Positions 1-5,411 of a DNA stretch of 6,008 nt are shown piece by piece. Each line of letters begins with the position of its first letter. Positions within the stretch are counted from its first letter, which is position 1. Under the pieces are notes generated by a model. That model ran no database searches and was not told where the DNA came from. It saw only the letters and a list, made by a program, of their open reading frames with translations. A program made the translations under genes and the position numbers. Origin of the DNA: Chloroflexia bacterium (GTDB lineage: Bacteria; Chloroflexota; Chloroflexia; Thermomicrobiales; JALYUS01); the NCBI GenBank assembly GCA_025928215.1, contig JAICJW010000288.1, positions 1-6,008 on the forward strand, given 5' to 3'.

Positions 1-435
1 AGCGACCTCCGTTCGCCCGCCGTCAATGGGTTTGTCTCGGCGGTCTCGCAGTTGCCCGCGGTGCGGGACGCGCTCCTCGCCGTGCAACGGCAGGCGGCGG
101 CGGCGGGCGGTGTCATCATGGTGGGGCGCGATATGGGAACGGTCGTCGTGCCGGATGCTGATCTGAAGATTTACCTCGATGCGGATCCGCGCGTTCGGGC
201 GGAGCGGCGGGCACGGCAACTGGCCGCGCAGGGGCGGCCCCGCCCGATTGGTGAGATCGTGCATGAGGAGGCGGAGCGCGACCGGCTGGACAGCAGCCGT
301 GCCGTCGCCCCGCTCCGGCCCGCGCCGGATGCGATCATCATTCTCAACGATGCGCTAACGCCGGAGGACGTCGCCGAGCGGGCGCTGCATGAGGTGGAGA
401 AGGCAACGGTACGGTTGGAAGGGGAAGCCGGGTGA
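1..435 (+). CDS. cmk: Cytidylate kinase, C-terminal part (5' end outside window)
   Basis: Cytosolic kinase that phosphorylates CMP and dCMP with ATP, feeding CTP/dCTP and CDP-lipid synthesis. Frame 1 is open from base 1, so the gene begins upstream; 144 C-terminal residues are visible and the P-loop is missing. Visible residues 42-48 (GRDMGTV) match the family's GRDIGTVV motif, followed by PDADLKIYLDA, then an arginine-rich LID segment (about 64-82). Residues 92-106 contain R93, D97 and R100 in the same R-x3-D-x2-R spacing as the CMP-binding residues of E. coli Cmk, then the APLxPAPDA signature. The C-terminus is of normal type, with a short charged tail. The stop overlaps the plsC start, which indicates an operon; cmk-plsC adjacency is common in bacteria. 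Internal TTG/GTG codons such as the one at 52 are not real starts, because homology continues upstream of them. Identification is firm. Confidence 0.96.
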   Translation, partial: SDLRSPAVNGFVSAVSQLPAVRDALLAVQRQAAAAGGVIMVGRDMGTVVVPDADLKIYLDADPRVRAERRARQLAAQGRPRPIGEIVHEEAERDRLDSSRAVAPLRPAPDAIIILNDALTPEDVAERALHEVEKATVRLEGEAG

Positions 436-1190
436 GCGCCACGCCGGAGACGACGCCGAAAACGCCCCCCGCCCGACGCGATGACCGCGATCGCGTGGAT
501 GCATTCCGCCGCACGCGCCTGTACGGCGCGCTGTTTCGTGGCACGCGCTGGGCCTTCCGCGCGGCGTTTGTGCCCCTGATGCGCCTCGAGGTGCGTGGCC
601 TCGCGCATGTGCCGCGTCATGGCGCGCTGATCGTTGCGAGCAATCATCTGCACAACTTCGATCCCGAAGTGGTCGGCGCGGTGGTCCCCCGGACTACCTT
701 CATCATGGCGAAGAAGGAACTCTTCACCGTTCCCATCGTCGGCGGCTTTATCCGCTTCTTCGGCGCCTTTCCCATTGATCGAGGCGCGGCGGACCGCGTT
801 GCCCTGCGCTACGCCGTGCATCTCGTGGAGGATGGGTACGCGCTGCTCATGTTCCCGGAAGGGACGCGCTCGCTGGCGGGGCACATTGAGAAGGTGCTTC
901 CCGGCGCGGCGTTCGTCGCCCTGCGGACGGGCGCGCCGATCCTGCCTGTCGCGGTGACCGGCACCGAGACATTGCCCTTCGACGAGAAGGCGGCGGCGGC
1001 GGGGCGGCGGCAGCGGGGCCGCGCGCGCGTGACGGTGACATTCGGCCCGCCCTTCCATCTCAGCCCCGGCGCGGACGGTAAGCGACCGACGATGGAAGCG
1101 GCGGCGGATGAGATGATGCGCCAGATCGCCGCGCTCCTGCCACCGGAGTATCGCGGCATCTATGCCGATTCGGGCGAGAGTGGCGCATGA
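432..1190 (+). CDS. plsC: 1-acyl-sn-glycerol-3-phosphate acyltransferase (PlsC family)
   Basis: Membrane-associated acyltransferase expected to acylate lysophosphatidic acid to phosphatidic acid. The 252-residue length is usual for the family. Motifs run in the expected order: NHLHNFD at 71-77 (catalytic HX4D, H72 and D77), GAFPIDR at 111-117, FPEGTR at 141-146, and the hydrophobic APILPVAVTGT at 168-178. The amphipathic segment around 28-50 may help membrane binding; the first 25 residues are a charged Pro/Thr-rich extension with no signal peptide. The GTG start at 432 overlaps the cmk stop (GTGA) and has GGAAGGGG at 417-424 with 7-base spacing, which supports this start. The stop overlaps the next gene's ATG, so translation of all three genes is likely coupled. 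Acyl-chain and acyl-donor specificity cannot be read from the motifs, so another glycerolipid acyltransferase role is possible. Confidence 0.95.
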   Translation: MSATPETTPKTPPARRDDRDRVDAFRRTRLYGALFRGTRWAFRAAFVPLMRLEVRGLAHVPRHGALIVASNHLHNFDPEVVGAVVPRTTFIMAKKELFTVPIVGGFIRFFGAFPIDRGAADRVALRYAVHLVEDGYALLMFPEGTRSLAGHIEKVLPGAAFVALRTGAPILPVAVTGTETLPFDEKAAAAGRRQRGRARVTVTFGPPFHLSPGADGKRPTMEAAADEMMRQIAALLPPEYRGIYADSGESGA

Positions 1191-2764
1191 TGGAGCGTAC
1201 GGATCACTCGGCGCGCGAGCACGTCGCTGCGATCACCGCCGCGCTGGAAGACGGCGACAATGAGGGCGCCGCCGACCAGGCCGGGCAGGGGCTTGCGGTC
1301 TTCCCGGACGCTGCCGTTTTCCACCGCCTGCGCGGTATCGCGCTGTTCGCCCTCGGCGCGAACGATGAGGCGAAAACGCATCTCGCCGCCGCGCTCGCCG
1401 TGGACCCGCTCGACAATGCGGCGATCATCGCGCTCGCCCGCCTGGCCGACGCTGAAGATGATCCCTACACCGCCGCCGAACACCTCCTGACCGCATGGGA
1501 GCACGATCCGGCGAACCCCGACCTCCGCGCTGCACTGACCGAGCGGCTGGCGACGCTCTATGGGCCGGAGGGGTACTTGCAATTCACGCGGCCCGCGCTC
1601 GCCGCGCTTTATGTCCGCAATTGCTACCCGGAGCGGGCCGCCCGCGAGTATCGCGCCGTCCTCGCCCTGCACCCGAACCGTACAGATCTCCGTGTCGCCG
1701 CCGCGCTCGCACAGTGGCGGTTGGGCAACCTGACAGAGACCGTCACGCAATGCGACGCTTTGCTGGCCGAGCAGCCGGAGGTCGTACCGGCCCGCTGGGC
1801 GCTGGCGGATGCGACGGCGCGGCGCAGCAATGGCGATCTGGCGCGGGAGCACGCGAAACAGGCGGCCCGCTTCGATCCTGACGGCGCGATTGCCCACGCG
1901 CTGATCGCGGGCAACCCGGATGCGGCGATCGTGGATCCGGATGAACCCCTGCGCGTGTCGGACGACTGGCGAGAGCGCCCGCCGCCCGGATTCGCCGCGC
2001 GAGAAGCGACACGCCAACCGATGCCGCTTCCCACTGCGGAACCGGCTGCGAAGTCCGACACAATGCGGCTGGTGGAGGCGCTCTCCGGCCTCGCGGCGGC
2101 GCTCGTGGCCGCGAAGACCGCCGAACCTGGGGAGCCGGAATTCGCATTACCAGGTACGACAGGTCTCGCGGAAGCCCTTGCCGCGCTCGATACGCCCGTT
2201 GACGTATCGCTCGAACCCTCCGCCGAATCCCTCCCCAATCCGCTCGACGTGCCATACGCCGCACCGAGAGATGAAGAATCATTCGCGGAAACGCCGGTGC
2301 AGCCCGAAGGCGAACCGGAGCTGGTCCCGCTCATCGCCCTCGTTGATGAAGACGGCGCGATTATCACGACGCAGCCGGGTGGCGAACCGTCGTTGGATGC
2401 GACGGACGCCCTTCCTACTCCCGCAGCCTCTCTCTCTCCGAGGGAAAGGGGAGCCGCAGGGGCGGTTCACGAACCGTCCTCCTCCACAGCCCTCATGCCG
2501 CCCATGCCGCCCGGAGAGCGCCCGCACCCGCAGGCCGCAGCCCTCGCGAATGCACGGGAGAGCCTGGCATCTGCTGGCGCGGACCATGACAGACTCCACA
2601 CCCTTCTTCCGGCTCTCCGCACGCTCGTGGATGCCATGCCCGAACGGCCCGATTCTCACCGTCTGCTCGGCGACGCCTACGCCCGCCTCGGTCTCTATGC
2701 TCAGGCGCAGGGGCAATACCGCCAGGCTCTCCTCGTCCGCATTGCGGGCAGGGGTGCGAAATAA
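1187..2764 (+). CDS. TPR-repeat protein with long Pro/Glu/Ala-rich linker
   Basis: 525-residue protein of unknown specific role. The N-terminal half (about 10-235) is a run of TPR-like helix pairs: clear units lie near 43-76 (ending LAVDPLD), 77-110 (EHDPAN), 137-165 (LALHPNR), 168-199 and 201-233 (ARFDPDG). Residues about 240-450 form a low-complexity, acidic and proline-rich linker. A final TPR-like pair lies at 488-518 (SHRLLGDAYARLGLYAQAQGQYRQAL). No signal peptide, transmembrane segment or catalytic motif is visible, so a cytosolic scaffold or adaptor is the safest inference. The ATG overlaps the plsC stop; a second ATG follows directly at 1190. The local SD is weak, which fits coupling to plsC. 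Linker codons around 2411-2490 coincide with palindromic, repeat-like DNA (residues about 409-435, including LSPRERG). A link to lipid or nucleotide metabolism rests only on operon position. Confidence 0.88.
   Translation: MMERTDHSAREHVAAITAALEDGDNEGAADQAGQGLAVFPDAAVFHRLRGIALFALGANDEAKTHLAAALAVDPLDNAAIIALARLADAEDDPYTAAEHLLTAWEHDPANPDLRAALTERLATLYGPEGYLQFTRPALAALYVRNCYPERAAREYRAVLALHPNRTDLRVAAALAQWRLGNLTETVTQCDALLAEQPEVVPARWALADATARRSNGDLAREHAKQAARFDPDGAIAHALIAGNPDAAIVDPDEPLRVSDDWRERPPPGFAAREATRQPMPLPTAEPAAKSDTMRLVEALSGLAAALVAAKTAEPGEPEFALPGTTGLAEALAALDTPVDVSLEPSAESLPNPLDVPYAAPRDEESFAETPVQPEGEPELVPLIALVDEDGAIITTQPGGEPSLDATDALPTPAASLSPRERGAAGAVHEPSSSTALMPPMPPGERPHPQAAALANARESLASAGADHDRLHTLLPALRTLVDAMPERPDSHRLLGDAYARLGLYAQAQGQYRQALLVRIAGRGAK
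2427..2482. repeat. Palindromic repeat-like insert inside the TPR gene linker
   Basis: A pyrimidine run CCTCTCTCTCTCC (2427-2439) is followed by purine-rich GAGGGAAAGGGGAG, making an imperfect inverted pair. Next to it is a cleaner hairpin with arms 2459-2468 (GGGGCGGTTC) and 2471-2480 (GAACCGTCCT); it has 8 Watson-Crick pairs and two G-T positions. The sequence style resembles short dispersed palindromic repeats normally found between genes in GC-rich genomes. Here it is translated in frame as part of the linker. Copies elsewhere in the genome cannot be seen from this window, so its status as a repeat family is inference. Confidence 0.45.
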
Positions 2765-2864
2765 AACGGGAATGTACGGCAGATAGCGCTTTCCTGAATT
2801 CGACTTCAATATTTTGTAGGGAGAAATACAATGCCTATGGGAATCAAGTGAGAAGATGGCATCA

Positions 2865-2896
2865 TTGACGAGTTTATCGCGGCGGTACGGTATGAT
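2865..2896 (+). promoter_or_regulatory. Candidate sigma-70 promoter for ndk
   Basis: TTGACG at 2865-2870 matches the -35 consensus at 5 of 6 positions, and TATGAT at 2891-2896 matches the -10 consensus at 5 of 6. The 20-base spacer is longer than the usual 16-18, which weakens the call. If it is used, transcription would start near 2903 and leave a leader of about 34 bases before the ndk GTG. Confidence 0.3.
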
Positions 2897-2924
2897 GGCG
2901 CGCGGTGACTTTGTTGGTTAATCC

Positions 2925-2931
2925 GAGGAGG
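2925..2931 (+). promoter_or_regulatory. Ribosome binding site deciding the ndk start
   Basis: GAGGAGG lies 5 bases before the GTG at 2937. The in-frame ATG at 2946 would be 14 bases away, too far for good spacing, so GTG 2937 is preferred. The nearer ATG at 2933 is in a different frame that does not encode Ndk. Confidence 0.8.
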
Positions 2932-2936
2932 AATGT

Positions 2937-3395
2937 GTGGCGGAGATGGAACAGACGCTGGTGATCGCGAAGCCGGACGCGGTGCAGCGGGGATTGGCCG
3001 GGGAGATTATCGGGCGGCTGGAGCGGCGCGGGCTGCAACTGATCGCCTGCAAGATGATACAGGTGAGCCGCGCACTGGCCGAGGAACACTACGCGGAGCA
3101 CAAGGGCAAACCCTTCTTCGAGGGGCTGGTCTCCTTCATTACGTCGTCGCCCGTTGTCGTCGCGGTCTTTGCCGGGCCGGGCGCGATTGCCACTGTCCGC
3201 AAGACCAATGGCGCGACAAACCCCGCCAATGCCGAACCGGGTACGGTGCGCGGCGATCTCGGCGTGGATGTCGGGCGTAATCTCGTCCATGCCTCGGACG
3301 GCGGAGAGAGCGCGGCGCGGGAGATCGGACTCTGGTTCACACCCGAGGAAATCCTGCCGTGGGAGCGCACAAACGAGCGCTGGATTCGCGAGTAA
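2937..3395 (+). CDS. ndk: Nucleoside diphosphate kinase
   Basis: Cytosolic enzyme that transfers the gamma-phosphate of ATP to NDPs and dNDPs through a phosphohistidine intermediate. The 152-residue length is only slightly above the usual bacterial 135-145. The N-terminal strand TLVIAKPDAVQRG (7-19) carries K12. Residues 88-106 (RKTNGATNPANAEPGTVRG) form the nucleotide-binding segment, with R88, R105 and N115 expected to contribute. The catalytic histidine is H118 in NLVHASDGGESA. WFTPEEI near 133-139 is the typical C-terminal signature. The GTG start is set by a strong SD. The gene stands alone between an intergenic promoter region and a convergent MFS gene, so it is probably monocistronic. 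Residues 71-84 (SPVVVAVFAGPGAI) differ slightly from the common form, but no key residue is missing. Identification is secure. Confidence 0.97.
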   Translation: MAEMEQTLVIAKPDAVQRGLAGEIIGRLERRGLQLIACKMIQVSRALAEEHYAEHKGKPFFEGLVSFITSSPVVVAVFAGPGAIATVRKTNGATNPANAEPGTVRGDLGVDVGRNLVHASDGGESAAREIGLWFTPEEILPWERTNERWIRE

Positions 3396-3404
3396 CGCGC
3401 TGCT

Positions 3405-3428
3405 CCCGTACCGTCACGCCGCTACGGG
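3405..3428. terminator. Small inverted repeat between convergent genes (possible bidirectional terminator)
   Basis: CCCGTA at 3405-3410 pairs perfectly with TACGGG at 3423-3428 around a 12-base loop. It lies in the 18-base convergent gap and overlaps the last codons of the MFS gene. There is no T-run on either side and the stem is only 6 bp, so it is at best a weak intrinsic terminator; the position is the main support. Confidence 0.3.
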
Positions 3429-4694
3429 CAATTCCTGTTCCTGCTCATCCGCGATGGCGGGGCTGTCGCGGAAGAAGAGGAACATCGTCGCGGCGGCGAC
3501 GGCGTAGCAGGCGGCGCTCATCGTGAAAGCGGGGCCAAATCCGGCGTGAACCTGAATCGCGCCGCTGATCAGCGGGCCGAGCGAGAAGCCCGTCGCCCAC
3601 GTCACGTTGTATAGGCCGCCGAGCGCCCCCCGCTGTCGCGCCGGGACGCGCGTCATCGCGAATGGTGTGTAGATCGGGTCCACCGTGCCACGGAGCGCGG
3701 TGCGGCAAATCTCGAAGAAGATCGCCAGCCAGACGACGGGCGCGAGCGCGGTGAAGAGAATGGCCGGCGCGATCACCGCCTGCGCCGTGATCAGCGCGCG
3801 TAGATCGCCCAGCCGCCGCGCGAGGATGGGGGCGGCGAGCGATGCGACGCCGCTCAGGATGCCGGTGATCGTGAAGAGGACGCCGAGCACACCGGCGGAG
3901 AGGCCATAGCGCAGCTCGAAGAAGAGCGGCAGGAAGCCGATAATTGCCCCCGCGCCGAACGCCTGCAGAGCGTCCGCGCAAAGCAGTTTGCCGAACAGCC
4001 GCAGATCGCTCTTCCGGAAGCGCCAGGCGCGGGCGCGCCCCTCAGGCGCGCCGTCCACCGCGCGGATGCCGAGCAGCGGGATCGCCCCGATTGCGGAGAT
4101 AATCGCCGTCCCGCTCAATGCGATGCGGAGGGGCATCGTCGCGCCCGATGGCTGGTGCAGCAGATGCCCGGCAACGACGGGGATCGTGCCGCCGATCACC
4201 GCGCCGAGCGCGCCGAGGCCCATCAGGAGAAAGGAGTTCGCCGCGAAGACGCGCACGCGATCCGCCGGCCCAACCGCGCCGACGAGCAGCGGCGCATTCG
4301 TGCTCCAATAGACCGTCGCGAAGAAATTGGCGATCATCACGCCGGGGATGATGACGGCGAGCGACGACGTGAAGGAAATCGCGAGATACGGGAAGGGTGT
4401 GAGCAGGGCGGAGAGGATGAAGAGCCGCGCCCGCCCGACCCGATCGGCGAGCAACCCGAGCGGCACCGCGCCGACGAGCGTCGTCACCGCGCCGAGCGCC
4501 GTGACGAGGCCGATCGTATCCTGCTTGTAGCCCAGATGATAGAGATAGAGGGGGAAGATGAGCGCGAAGAGCGACATCTGCAACCCCTTCGCCAGCGTGT
4601 ACGCGAGCAGGACATTCGCCGTGCGCCCAAAGCCGTGCCCGTTCGCCGGTGCGGGAGAGGCGGGTTGCGGAGCCTGCTGCATCGTGGCGACCAT
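3414..4694 (-). CDS. Major facilitator superfamily transporter
   Basis: Inner-membrane secondary transporter of 426 residues, a normal MFS length. About twelve hydrophobic segments can be followed, roughly at 26-49, 60-82, 89-108, 111-131, 150-176, 187-209, 236-258, 266-290, 298-318, 319-340, 357-383 and 386-409. The loop between segments 2 and 3 has the MFS motif A form, GLLADRVGRARL (80-91); a degenerate counterpart, LARRLGDLRAL (291-301), sits at the matching place in the second half. The central loop (210-235) is basic, and the first 24 residues are a Pro/Ala-rich cytoplasmic tail. The start at 4694 is chosen because GGAAGGGT lies 7-8 bases upstream; a longer reading from 4769 would add an arginine-rich extension lacking SD support. 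The gene converges on ndk and diverges from the 107-residue gene. The overall look is that of drug- or sugar-efflux-type permeases, but the substrate cannot be assigned. Confidence 0.93.
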   Translation of the reverse strand: MVATMQQAPQPASPAPANGHGFGRTANVLLAYTLAKGLQMSLFALIFPLYLYHLGYKQDTIGLVTALGAVTTLVGAVPLGLLADRVGRARLFILSALLTPFPYLAISFTSSLAVIIPGVMIANFFATVYWSTNAPLLVGAVGPADRVRVFAANSFLLMGLGALGAVIGGTIPVVAGHLLHQPSGATMPLRIALSGTAIISAIGAIPLLGIRAVDGAPEGRARAWRFRKSDLRLFGKLLCADALQAFGAGAIIGFLPLFFELRYGLSAGVLGVLFTITGILSGVASLAAPILARRLGDLRALITAQAVIAPAILFTALAPVVWLAIFFEICRTALRGTVDPIYTPFAMTRVPARQRGALGGLYNVTWATGFSLGPLISGAIQVHAGFGPAFTMSAACYAVAAATMFLFFRDSPAIADEQEQELPVAA

Positions 4695-4700
4695 CGAAAG

Positions 4701-4708
4701 ACCCTTCC
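4701..4708 (-). promoter_or_regulatory. Ribosome binding site deciding the MFS start
   Basis: On the minus strand GGAAGGGT is followed after 6 bases by ATG at 4694 (MVATMQQ). This places the true N-terminus 25 codons inside the longest possible reading frame, which starts at 4769. Confidence 0.75.
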
Positions 4709-4811
4709 AAATGGCGAAGACAGCACGAACGGGGCGATGCCGCAGGCGGCAATGTATTGAGCCTAGCACACGCCCCTTAATAAAGAAAGTAGTTACTGTT
4801 TTTATTTATGC

Positions 4812-4838
4812 CCCGCATACCTGCTTAAGCGCGGGTAT
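4812..4838. promoter_or_regulatory. Overlapping inverted repeats, possible operator
   Basis: CCCGC (4812-4816) pairs with GCGGG (4831-4835), and ATACC (4817-4821) pairs with GGTAT (4834-4838). Both flank the perfect 8-base palindrome GCTTAAGC (4823-4830). The site lies in the divergent promoter region, about 20-50 bases upstream of the plus-strand -10 element, where a regulator could act. No known operator is recognised and each arm is short, so this could be chance. Confidence 0.25.
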
Positions 4839-4858
4839 CTATCGCCTCATTCGGATCA

Positions 4859-4867
4859 TGCTATCAT
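4859..4867 (+). promoter_or_regulatory. Candidate extended -10 promoter for the 107-residue gene
   Basis: TGCTATCAT fits an extended -10 element (TGn followed by TATCAT, 5 of 6 to consensus). No good -35 hexamer is found 16-18 bases upstream, which extended -10 promoters can tolerate. The implied start near 4874 leaves a leader of about 40 bases before the TTG codon. Confidence 0.4.
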
Positions 4868-4899
4868 TGCGACCATCGGTGGGACGCGGAACAATCGGC

Positions 4900-4906
4900 G
4901 AGGTGA
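4900..4906 (+). promoter_or_regulatory. Ribosome binding site supporting a TTG start
   Basis: GAGGTGA lies 7 bases before the TTG at 4914. No in-frame ATG or GTG with comparable spacing exists, so the rare TTG start is accepted for the downstream gene. Confidence 0.65.
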
Positions 4907-4913
4907 GAACGGA

Positions 4914-5237
4914 TTGAGGAACCCGCTGGAAGCATACGACTTTCCGACGGCGCGTGCCGCGCTGATGACGCACTTCGAACATTGCGCTGCTTGGCTCAAC
5001 CACGCGGCGCCGCACTCGACGCGTGTGGAGACGAGCGACCCGGAGGCATTGACGCTCCGCGTCGGCACGCGCGCCTACTTCACCTTCCATGAGACGCCGG
5101 ACGGATCCGCATACGCGTGGTGGTATCCCGCCAGCCCGCGCCCGGTCGGCGATCACGACATCGTCGGCGATCCCGTCCCCGTCGTCCACGAGGCGCTGCT
5201 GCAATACATGCGCCGCGCCCGCAGCGAACTAGGCTGA
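4914..5237 (+). CDS. Hypothetical 107-residue protein
   Basis: I do not recognise this protein or any family motif in it. It has no signal peptide or membrane segment and looks like a small soluble alpha/beta protein. The N-terminal half (6-31, AYDFPTARAALMTHFEHCAAWLNHAA) reads as a helix with one cysteine. The middle (38-71) looks like strands (ALTLRVGTRAYFTFHE, then SAYAWWY), with a turn at TPDGS. The C-terminal part (86-104) is a helix ending in basic residues. Codon use is GC-rich like the neighbours, which supports real coding, and it has a good SD and a candidate extended -10 upstream. The start is TTG. It is separated from the downstream amidohydrolase gene by 174 bases holding an inverted-repeat element, so co-transcription is possible but not shown. 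A functional link to that enzyme is only a guess. Confidence 0.72.
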   Translation: MRNPLEAYDFPTARAALMTHFEHCAAWLNHAAPHSTRVETSDPEALTLRVGTRAYFTFHETPDGSAYAWWYPASPRPVGDHDIVGDPVPVVHEALLQYMRRARSELG

Positions 5238-5249
5238 GAGGAAACCGAC

Positions 5250-5386
5250 TGAACCGCAGAGACGCAGAGAACGCAGAGAAACACAGAAGAAAGCGAATTT
5301 TGAAATGCATGAACGATACTGTGCCTTACGACCTTTTCATTCTCTTCTTCTTTCCCCCTCTGCGTTCTCTGCGTCTCTGCGGTTCA
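5250..5386. repeat. 137-base element with perfect 29-bp inverted terminal repeats
   Basis: Bases 5250-5278 (beginning TGAACCGCAGAGACGCAGAG) are the exact reverse complement of 5358-5386 (ending CTCTGCGGTTCA). Complementarity continues imperfectly inward, because the left arm is followed by AGAAGAAAG and the right arm is preceded by CTTCTTCTTT. Each arm is itself built of near-tandem 8-9 base units of the form CGCAGAGA. Similar CGCAGAGACGCAGAG-type sequences are known to recur as dispersed intergenic repeats in many bacterial genomes; that is general knowledge, and no second copy lies in this window. There is no transposase and no clear target-site duplication at the edges. RNA from it would fold into a long hairpin just upstream of the amidohydrolase SD. 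Confidence 0.9.
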
Positions 5387-5398
5387 ATTGTTTTCATC

Positions 5399-5404
5399 TG
5401 GAGG
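5399..5404 (+). promoter_or_regulatory. Ribosome binding site deciding the amidohydrolase start
   Basis: TGGAGG lies 7 bases before ATG 5412. This favours that ATG over the following GTG triplet (5427-5435) and the ATG at 5448. The site starts only 12 bases after the right arm of the inverted repeat. Confidence 0.8.
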
Positions 5405-5411
5405 ATTGGGG

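Larger units (their letters stand above)
2765..2936. other. Intergenic region upstream of ndk
   Basis: This 172-base gap is richer in A and T than the flanking genes. It holds a candidate promoter (2865-2896), the ndk ribosome binding site, and a 6-codon frame at 2831-2851 (MPMGIK) preceded by AGGGAGA at 2818-2824. I see no convincing terminator after the TPR gene, so some read-through into ndk is possible. No tRNA or recognisable structured RNA is evident. Confidence 0.6.
4695..4913. other. Divergent intergenic region between MFS and 107-residue genes
   Basis: This 219-base region has a distinct AT-rich core (about 4777-4810, with runs such as TTAATAAAG and TTTTTATTTATG), unlike the GC-rich genes around it. 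It must hold the promoters for both divergent genes. A plus-strand extended -10 and a compact dyad can be seen; I could not find a convincing -35/-10 pair for the minus-strand MFS gene. No RNA gene is evident. Confidence 0.6.

Noticed and set aside
171..1058. Long minus-strand frame (295 codons) opposite cmk and plsC
   Set aside because: It is rich in Arg/Ala/Gly/Pro, crosses two well-identified genes on the other strand and has no family motif; this is a normal shadow frame in GC-rich DNA.
1160..2367. Overlapping minus-strand frames (285, 247 and 179 codons) opposite the TPR gene
   Set aside because: The plus-strand TPR pattern and start overlap with plsC explain this region; the antisense frames have shadow composition and no SD support.
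2779..2796. Possible terminator after the TPR gene
   Set aside because: Only a 4-base GGAA/TTCC pairing is seen, with no GC-rich stem or T-run.
3445..4752. Minus-strand frames of 178 and 236 codons inside the MFS gene
   Set aside because: They are out-of-frame Arg-rich readings of the transporter, which itself shows clear membrane segments and motif A.
4155..4760. Plus-strand 201-codon frame opposite the MFS gene
   Set aside because: It is a run of Arg/Glu/Asp residues typical of reverse-complement reading of hydrophobic codons, not a plausible protein.
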